A stretch of DNA of 64,000 nucleotides from Phycisphaerales bacterium (GTDB lineage: Bacteria; Planctomycetota; Phycisphaerae; Phycisphaerales; UBA1924). Of this stretch, positions 56,755 through 64,000 are shown in pieces. Both the position numbers and the translations under genes were made by a program. The first letter of the stretch is position 1, and each line of letters opens with the position of its first letter. The stretch is taken from contig CANHCQ010000014.1 in assembly GCA_947459215.1 (NCBI GenBank), positions 1-64,000 of the forward strand. Direction: 5' to 3'. Below the pieces are notes generated by a model that saw only the letters and a list, made by a program, of their open reading frames with translations, did no database searches and was not told the DNA's origin.

Positions 56755-59742
56755 ATGGCTTCTATTACCTACGACGGTCGCAGCCTCCTGATCGACGGCA
56801 AGCGCATCTGGCTGGTTTCCGGCTCGATCCAATACACCCGCGTTCCCCGCGAGTACTGGGCCGACCGCATCCACGCCGCCAAGCTCGCCGGCCTGAACTG
56901 CGTCGATACCAGCGTGGTCTGGGCGCGGCACGAGTCGCGTCCCGGGCACTTTGACTTCAAGGGCGACAACGACCTGAAGCACTTCATCGACCTGGTCGGC
57001 AAGGCGGGCATGTACGCCTCGCTGCGGATCGGGCCGCACGTGGGTGCCGGGTTTGACATGGGCGGGATGCCGGCGTGGCTGGTGGCCAACAAGAGCGCCG
57101 AGGCGAAAGCCGCGGAAGCCAAGGTGGCCGAGGGCAAGCTGCCCGTGAAGCCCGACGGCGACGACAACGCGGAGACGCGTGCGATCAAGGCGAAGGTGAT
57201 GCGTCTGCGCGCTCCCAGCCAGCCGTTCCTCGAGGCCGCGTCGCGCTTCATCAATGCGGTGTCGGCGCAGGTGCGTGGGTTGCAGGTGACGGCGACCGCC
57301 AAGGGCGGGCCGTTGGTGCTGATCCACAACGAGGCCAACTGGACCTGCGGCGATCAGACCGTCGCCGACGCATACCTGGGCGAGGTGCTGCGCTACATCC
57401 GCGAGTCGGGCTTCGACGTGCCGATCGTCAACAGCAACAACCTTTGGGCGGGTGTCGAGGGCGAGATCGACGGCTGGTCGGGCAGCGACGAGATGCTGAG
57501 CGCGATGCGCCAGTTCGCGATGGTGCGCTCGCTGCAGCCGCGGTTCGTGGTGGACTTTGAGACCGCCAAGCCCGACGCGTGGGGTGTCGACCAGCCGTCG
57601 CCGACGCCGGCGTGGCTCTTGCAGCGTCAGATCGCCGAGGTGCTGGCGGGCGCTGGTCAGTACAACCTGTCGCCCTTCCACGCGGGCACGCAGTTCGGCA
57701 CCAGCGCCGGACGCCTGGACAACGCGCCGGATCACTTCGGCGCGACCGCGGTCGCGAGCCACGCGCCGCTGACCGAGACCGGCTCGCCCAACGAGTCGTT
57801 CTCGTTCCTCAAGCGCCTCAACACCTTCGCCACCCGCTTCGCCCGCGTGCTGAGCGGGTTCGATCCGACCTTCCATCCGGTGATGGTCGCGCCTCGCCTG
57901 GCCCTCACGCACACCAAGAAGGGCAAGCACGATCCGCACGAGCCGCCGGCGACGGTGGTGCACGCCTCGGGCAGCCAGGGCGGCGTGGCGTTCGTCTTCA
58001 CCCCCGGCCCGGCCGACAAGGGCGAGGTCCGCACCGTCGAGCTCATGATGCACGACGGCACGGTGCTGCCGGTGCACATGACCAACCAGTCGGTCGCGTG
58101 GTGTCTCATCAACGCCAGCGTGGGCGGGCGTGCCAATGTTGATTACTGCACGCTGTGCGCCCTGGGCGCTGTCGGCCGCACACTCGTCATCTTCGGGCCC
58201 GCCGGCCTGCACGGCACGATCTCGATCAACGGCTCGCCGCTGGAGCTCCGCGTGCCCGACGCCAAGGAGCGTCGCCCCGAGGTGATCGAGCACGAGAACA
58301 TGTTTGTGGTGGTGCTCAGCGAGGAACTGGCGGACGCGACCTACTTCGCCGACGACGCGGTGTACGTGAACGCCGCGGGCCTGACGACCGACGGTCGTCC
58401 GCTGCCGATCCCGGGTGAGAAGCAGATCACCCGCGTCGATGGGGAGGGCGATGTCCGCACCGTCGACGTCGCAAAGCTCTCGACCAACAAGAAGCCGGAG
58501 AAGGCTCCGGAGAAGATCGCGCTGGCCAACTGGGCGTGCGCGCCGCTGAATGAATACGTCAGCGGCGAGAGCGCGCGGTACGCCGCCATCGATGGCCCTG
58601 CCGACCTGGCGACGCTGGGGACCAGCACCAGCTACGGCTGGTACCGGATCCAGATGAAGCCGAGCAAGTCCGAGCGTGTCGTCATCGCGGCGCCGGGTTC
58701 GGCGGATCGGCTGCACTTCTTCGACCGCGGGCGCGAGGTCGGGCTTCTGGGCGTCGGCCCCGGCTCGCACTCCACCGTCGGGCTTTCGCTGCACAAGCCC
58801 GAGCAGACGCTCGTCGTCCTCGGTGAGGCCTTGGGTCGCTACAGCGACGGTCGCCACATGGGCGAGACCAAGGGTCTGGTGTCGCACCTGCTTGAAGTCT
58901 CGCCGATCAAGACCGCGGCACCCAAGGCCGAACTGGGCGCCCCGATCGACATCCTGCGCTACATCAACCCTGTCTTCGGCGTGCGCCAGTCCGACGCCAC
59001 CCTGCCCGAGCGCATCACCTGGCACCTGGGCAAGCGCTCCGGCGACATCGTGATGGTGAACAAGGGCGTGAGTTTCGGCGCGCTGCTGGTTGTCAACGAC
59101 AAGCCGATCGGCGTCATCGACGTCTCCGGCCCGTCGACGATTCTCATCGATCACGAGAAGCTCGGCCGCGGCAACGTCACCATCCAGCTCGCGCTCTTCC
59201 CGCTCGATGGTGAAGAGGAAAGCGTCGCCGCGGGATTGATCGACTCCGCCGCCCACGCGATCGAGTTCCACACGGTGGACTCGGTCGTGACGGAGAAGTC
59301 GCAGTGGTCGTTCGCGAAGTTCGATGTCCCGACCGCTGCCGCGTTCAAGGCCGGGGCCAAGCACGAGGAAGGCCCGTGCTGGTGGAAGACGACGTTCACG
59401 ACGCCGGTCACGGGCGTGCCGATGTTCCTTGAGCTCGACGGCCTGACCAAGGGGCAGCTCTATCTCAACGGCAAGCACCTGGGCCGCTACTTCATGGCGA
59501 CCAAGCCTGGCAAGGATGTCGGCCCGCAGCGTCGCTACTGGGTCCCGGGGTCGTGGCTGAAGCACGAGGGGCTGAAGCACGAGGGCGCCCACAAGGCCGA
59601 CAAGAAGGGCGAGGCCAAGCAGCCGCCGCAGAACGAACTGATGATCTTCGACGAGCACGGCGCCAAGCCGACGCGGGTGAAACTCGTCTTCGACGACACC
59701 GTGATGCCCATCACCACCGGCGTCACGCCGGAGGGTGTGTGA
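56755..59742 (+). CDS. GH35-type beta-galactosidase
   Basis: 995 residues from the ATG at 56755 (GGAAAGGA upstream). The N-terminal barrel is GH35: IDGKRIWLVSGSIQYTRVPR, then EYWADRIHAAKLAGLNCVDT, PGHFDFKGDNDLKHFI, LRIGPHVGAGFDMGGMPAWL, the acid/base site LVLIHNEANWTCG (Glu near residue 202) and the nucleophile region FVVDFETAKPDAWG (Glu near 267). Several beta-sandwich domains and a Lys-rich tail (KHEGAHKADKKGEA) follow. Canonical members read QxENEYG at the acid/base site, so here the motif is looser. There is no signal peptide, in contrast to most of this window's glycan-related proteins, which suggests cytoplasmic action. The HD phosphohydrolase gene follows after two bases. Confidence 0.87.
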   Translation: MASITYDGRSLLIDGKRIWLVSGSIQYTRVPREYWADRIHAAKLAGLNCVDTSVVWARHESRPGHFDFKGDNDLKHFIDLVGKAGMYASLRIGPHVGAGFDMGGMPAWLVANKSAEAKAAEAKVAEGKLPVKPDGDDNAETRAIKAKVMRLRAPSQPFLEAASRFINAVSAQVRGLQVTATAKGGPLVLIHNEANWTCGDQTVADAYLGEVLRYIRESGFDVPIVNSNNLWAGVEGEIDGWSGSDEMLSAMRQFAMVRSLQPRFVVDFETAKPDAWGVDQPSPTPAWLLQRQIAEVLAGAGQYNLSPFHAGTQFGTSAGRLDNAPDHFGATAVASHAPLTETGSPNESFSFLKRLNTFATRFARVLSGFDPTFHPVMVAPRLALTHTKKGKHDPHEPPATVVHASGSQGGVAFVFTPGPADKGEVRTVELMMHDGTVLPVHMTNQSVAWCLINASVGGRANVDYCTLCALGAVGRTLVIFGPAGLHGTISINGSPLELRVPDAKERRPEVIEHENMFVVVLSEELADATYFADDAVYVNAAGLTTDGRPLPIPGEKQITRVDGEGDVRTVDVAKLSTNKKPEKAPEKIALANWACAPLNEYVSGESARYAAIDGPADLATLGTSTSYGWYRIQMKPSKSERVVIAAPGSADRLHFFDRGREVGLLGVGPGSHSTVGLSLHKPEQTLVVLGEALGRYSDGRHMGETKGLVSHLLEVSPIKTAAPKAELGAPIDILRYINPVFGVRQSDATLPERITWHLGKRSGDIVMVNKGVSFGALLVVNDKPIGVIDVSGPSTILIDHEKLGRGNVTIQLALFPLDGEEESVAAGLIDSAAHAIEFHTVDSVVTEKSQWSFAKFDVPTAAAFKAGAKHEEGPCWWKTTFTTPVTGVPMFLELDGLTKGQLYLNGKHLGRYFMATKPGKDVGPQRRYWVPGSWLKHEGLKHEGAHKADKKGEAKQPPQNELMIFDEHGAKPTRVKLVFDDTVMPITTGVTPEGV

Positions 59743-59744
59743 GC

Positions 59745-60368
59745 ATGGCCGGCAAGCCCGTCCGCGTGAAGAAGCTCGCAAGCCTGACCAAGGCTGATTT
59801 CTTCCCCGCGTGGCAGGCGGCGGCGTCGTTCGCGGCCCGCAAGCACCATGGGCAGCTCCGCAAGGACGGACGCACGCCGTACTACGCCCATGTGGTCCGC
59901 GTGGCATTCACCACCAGCGCGCTCTTCGGGTGCAGCGATCCCGCCGCGATCGCCGCGGCGCTGACGCACGACCTGATCGAGGACACGACAACCGACTACG
60001 AGGACCTCGAGGAGCGCTTCGGGTCGGAGGTCGCGGACATGGTCGTGGCCCTGACCAAGAACATGGCCCTGCCCGAGGCCGCGCGTGAGCGTGACTACGA
60101 GCAGCGGCTGGCCAAAGCCGACTGGCGGGTGCGCCTCGTCAAGCTCGCCGACGCGTACGACAATGTCGTGGACAGCGACAACGACCCGAAGCAGGAGGAC
60201 AACCTCCCGCGCCGGCTGGGCGCATGCGTCCGCGCGGTGCGTCTTGCCGAGCGTGACGCCAAGGACCATCCGGAGACCCGGCGCGCGATCGACCTGGTGA
60301 CGGCGCTGGTGAAGCGTTACGAGAAGAAGGCCGGATCGAAATGGGATCCGCGTCGGGCTGAAGGTTGA
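59745..60368 (+). CDS. HD-domain phosphohydrolase (RelA/SpoT-like hydrolase family)
   Basis: 207 residues from the ATG at 59745, two bases after the GH35 stop, so the two are translationally coupled. The HD signature is HHGQLRKDGRTPYYAHVVRV, then LTHDLIEDTTTDYEDLEERF, and VKLADAYDNVVDSDN. This is the hydrolase domain pattern of RelA/SpoT and the small MESH1-type ppGpp hydrolases (His, His-Asp, Asp metal ligands). No synthetase domain is present. Whether it degrades ppGpp or another nucleotide is not decidable from sequence. Confidence 0.82.
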   Translation: MAGKPVRVKKLASLTKADFFPAWQAAASFAARKHHGQLRKDGRTPYYAHVVRVAFTTSALFGCSDPAAIAAALTHDLIEDTTTDYEDLEERFGSEVADMVVALTKNMALPEAARERDYEQRLAKADWRVRLVKLADAYDNVVDSDNDPKQEDNLPRRLGACVRAVRLAERDAKDHPETRRAIDLVTALVKRYEKKAGSKWDPRRAEG

Positions 60369-60404
60369 CCGTGTGTTCGCGGCGCGGAGCTCGGGGCGCC
60401 TCCG

Positions 60405-61181
60405 CTAAGGATGTATGCGTGTACTGATCACCAGCCGCAGCGCGCCGATGAACGTCGGCATGGTGCGGTACTGGCCGTACTTCGTATCCCAGACTCCGCT
60501 CTGGAGATCCGCCGCGAGTTCGCGTTGCACGCGCTCACGCACGTCTTGGGCAACAAACGCCCACGAAGACTGCGACCGGATGACCGCGGGGTCAAGGAAT
60601 CGCTCCGGCCGCGCGTAGTACGCCTCGCTGAAGCCGTCGGTGCAGTCGATCGGCACCGCAACGGGGCGCACCTCGACGCGGCGGCCGCCGACGCTGAGAG
60701 CGTCGCACAGGACGTGCATGGGCGGATCGCGGCGTGCCTCGACCGCTGCCAGTTCCGGGCAGTAATCACCGAGCCAGAACGTCTTGGCGGCCGCGGGCTC
60801 AAAGACCATGAGCACGATCGTGCCGCGCGTGACGCGGAGGAGCTCCCGCAGCCCGCGATGCAGGTCCTGCCACTGGTGCACCGTGATGATCCCCATGCTC
60901 GCGTCGACGCTCTGATCGGCGAGCGGAAGTTCCTCGGCGCGGGCGTCGATCGCTTTGGACAAATGGCTGGGACGCTGCGCCCGCATCGCCTCCGACGGCT
61001 CGATCGCGATCACCTCGCGATCCAGAGGCTCGTACGAACCGGCGCCAGCGCCGATGTTGAGGATCGTTCTGGCGTCGCCCAACGCAGCGTGGATCATCGC
61101 CGCGATGCGAGGATCGGGCTGCCGCAGATTCGTGTAGCCGACTCCGATCACCGAGTAATCGACATCACCCGCAGACGTCAT
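60405..61181 (-). CDS. Class I SAM-dependent methyltransferase
   Basis: 258 residues from the ATG at 61181. Motif I is ILNIGAGAGSYEP (E/DxGxGxG form), then VIAIEPSEAMRAQRP, then LPLADQSVDASMGIITVHQW and LRELLRVTRGTIVLMVFEP. This is the methyltransferase-11/UbiE-type fold that transfers methyl from SAM. Substrate unknown. It is convergent with the HD gene (36 bp apart). Confidence 0.87.
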   Translation of the reverse strand: MTSAGDVDYSVIGVGYTNLRQPDPRIAAMIHAALGDARTILNIGAGAGSYEPLDREVIAIEPSEAMRAQRPSHLSKAIDARAEELPLADQSVDASMGIITVHQWQDLHRGLRELLRVTRGTIVLMVFEPAAAKTFWLGDYCPELAAVEARRDPPMHVLCDALSVGGRRVEVRPVAVPIDCTDGFSEAYYARPERFLDPAVIRSQSSWAFVAQDVRERVQRELAADLQSGVWDTKYGQYRTMPTFIGALRLVISTRIHP

Positions 61182-61212
61182 CGCCGAGCATACGCCAAGG
61201 ACCTGTCGGCGG

Positions 61213-61416
61213 TCACGTCTTTTGTTTGCGGTACTCGGTGGTGAGCATCCCCGCAAAGCCCCAGTTGTCGGTCTCGACCTCGTCGATGACGATGTGGGTG
61301 TGCTCGGGCTTTTTGTTGAGCACGCGCACCAGCGTGTCGGTGATCTCGCGCACGATCTGGGTCTTCTGCTCGCGGGTGACGCCGTCCTTGGTGACCTTGA
61401 TGTTGACGTATGGCAT
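61213..61416 (-). CDS. 4-oxalocrotonate tautomerase-family enzyme
   Basis: 67 residues. Removal of the initiator Met leaves Pro1 (MPYVNIKVTKDGVTREQKTQ) as the catalytic base, as in all 4-OT members. The family core LVRVLNKKPEHTHIVIDEV, then NWGFAG also fits (Trp near 52, typical WG motif). The enzymes isomerise unsaturated 2-keto acids in aromatic-degradation pathways, although orphan copies such as this are common and of unknown physiological role. It is 31 bp upstream of the methyltransferase in the same direction. Confidence 0.93.
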   Translation of the reverse strand: MPYVNIKVTKDGVTREQKTQIVREITDTLVRVLNKKPEHTHIVIDEVETDNWGFAGMLTTEYRKQKT

Positions 61417-61609
61417 GTGTGACTCCGGTCCGGGGTGTACGCGGGTGCATACTCGGGCGTTCGCCCGGAGATGCGATTGGGTTTATTCCGTCTATCCCAC
61501 GCGGTGACGCCGGTCTCGCCCTCTCGGACGGCCTGCGTGCCACACGCCGTCCCAGTTGTATTCGACCTTTGACGATGATTCGTCTGGTCCCCGCTGGAGG
61601 AGAAGTCCA

Positions 61610-63391
<1,782 letters not shown>

Positions 63392-63400
63392 GGAATGCCC

Positions 63401-63426
63401 GAGCCGCGGGCGAAGGCCCGCGGCTC
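63401..63426 (+). terminator. Strong hairpin after the GH56-like gene
   Basis: Perfect 11-bp stem GAGCCGCGGGC/GCCCGCGGCTC with a GAAG loop, ten bases past the stop. No T-run follows, so termination is uncertain; it may be an mRNA-stabilising stem. Confidence 0.5.
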
Positions 63427-63454
63427 TGCGTCGGAGTCGATACGCTCGCACCAG

Positions 63455-64000
63455 ATGCGCATCCTGCACGTGACATACTCGCTCGCCGCCGATCAGGGCG
63501 GGCCCACCATGGTCACCACCCGAGTCGCCGCCGCACAGGCCGGGCTCGGGCACGATGTCACCATCCTCACCCGCCAGAGCGCGACCAAGGAAACGCCCCT
63601 GCCCGAGATCGCCGGGGCGGACAAGGTGCGGATCGAGCGCATCCCGGCGCAGGGCACGCTCGCCAAGATCCGCGGCACGGACTGCCGCGAGATGCTCCGG
63701 TCGCTCGTCGCTGCGCATGACGTCGTGCACGTCCACAACATCTGGGACCCGATTCTGATCCATGCGGTCAACGAGTCGCGGCGGCAGAAGAAGCCGACGG
63801 TGCTGTCGCCGCACGGGATTCTGACGCGGTGGGCGCTGAGCGAGAAGGCGTTCAAGAAGTCGATCGCGATGAACCTCGCGTACGGCCGCGCGATCCATCG
63901 GTTTGACCGCGTGCACGCGCTCTCGCGGTTTGAAGAGGAAGAGATGCGGGTCTTCGGCTGGACCAAGCCGATCGGGATCGTGCCCAACGGCGTGTTCCTG
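63455..64000 (+). CDS. GT4-type glycosyltransferase (3' partial)
   Basis: At least 182 residues from the ATG at 63455; the frame remains open at the right edge. The start MRILHVTYSLAADQGGPTMV is the N-terminal Rossmann strand and Gly-rich loop of GT-B, GT4-type enzymes. It continues through VTILTRQSATKETPLPEIAG, the typical DVVHVHNIWDPILIHAV, SPHGILTRWAL and ALSRFEEEEMRVFGW to PIGIVPNGVFL. The catalytic C-terminal domain (E-x7-E) is beyond the window. Such enzymes build surface polysaccharides from nucleotide sugars. Confidence 0.88.
   Translation, partial: MRILHVTYSLAADQGGPTMVTTRVAAAQAGLGHDVTILTRQSATKETPLPEIAGADKVRIERIPAQGTLAKIRGTDCREMLRSLVAAHDVVHVHNIWDPILIHAVNESRRQKKPTVLSPHGILTRWALSEKAFKKSIAMNLAYGRAIHRFDRVHALSRFEEEEMRVFGWTKPIGIVPNGVFL

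Noticed and set aside
56527..59907. A 1,126-codon minus-strand frame across the GH35 gene
   Set aside because: Pure antisense shadow (Arg, His, Ala, Val-rich) of the GH35 frame. No family motif is seen.

Overview
The window is high-GC bacterial DNA with long intact genes, several repeat families and no rRNA, tRNA, CRISPR array or phage block that I can see. The best fit is a planctomycete of the Phycisphaerae type. Twelve exported proteins end in the same dockerin-like double Ca-loop module (pattern CPxDLNxDxxVDDxDF ... YxxLLCP at the extreme C-terminus). Three others end in PEP-CTERM-like tails (proline, hydrophobic helix, Arg cluster). The exported proteins include FGE-sulfatase-like, Kelch and GATase1-like families common in this phylum. 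The assignment is inference from gene content; no marker rRNA is present.

Layout. 1-4,050: an exported PEP-CTERM-like protein (partial), a SYLF protein, a Spy/CpxP-like protein, a Kazal-like mini-protein, a cytochrome b561-type protein and the tail of a broken Ser/Thr kinase gene. 4,266-7,447 (minus): an overlapping pair, an FGE-sulfatase-like protein and a dockerin protein. 7,799-13,226: infC, an exported agmatine-deiminase-like enzyme with a dockerin, a zinc-ribbon membrane protein and a zinc alcohol dehydrogenase. 13,231-15,913: a repeat block and a DinG-type helicase carrying in-frame palindromic repeats. 16,068-22,761: an exported fibre-like protein, a polytopic GT-C-like protein, a UbiA prenyltransferase, a long gene-poor stretch, a small helical protein and a GNAT acetyltransferase.

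22,792-34,501 is the core accessory region. Seven consecutive plus-strand genes or remnants encode dockerin-ended proteins: an Ig/dockerin fragment, a beta-lactamase-like hydrolase, two paralogues with three GATase1-like domains each, an alpha/beta hydrolase, a minimal dockerin protein and an 878-residue four-repeat protein. A lone degenerate dockerin lies between the first two. 34,978-38,139: a second fibre-like protein, then the housekeeping pair rplM-rpsI. 38,592-44,466: a membrane-anchored protein, a minus-strand set (lipoprotein, trypsin-like protease, GT87-like mannosyltransferase) and an ABC exporter. 44,651-53,221: a propeller/dockerin protein, two NAD-dependent epimerase-family proteins, a PEP-CTERM-like protein, a small membrane protein, and a minus-strand Kelch-Ig-dockerin and starch-binding-like dockerin pair. 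53,427-64,000: small conserved proteins, a TolC-like lipoprotein, a GH35 beta-galactosidase beside an HD phosphohydrolase, a methyltransferase, a 4-OT tautomerase, a GH56-like protein with a 34-residue Gly tract, and the start of a GT4 glycosyltransferase.

Taken together, the window is an export and cell-surface locus set on housekeeping islands (infC, rplM-rpsI, dinG-type helicase). The shared C-terminal modules point to one common cell-surface retention or sorting route for very different catalytic and binding domains. Repetitive palindromes are scattered between genes, and in two cases they sit in frame inside genes (the helicase and the GT87-like enzyme).
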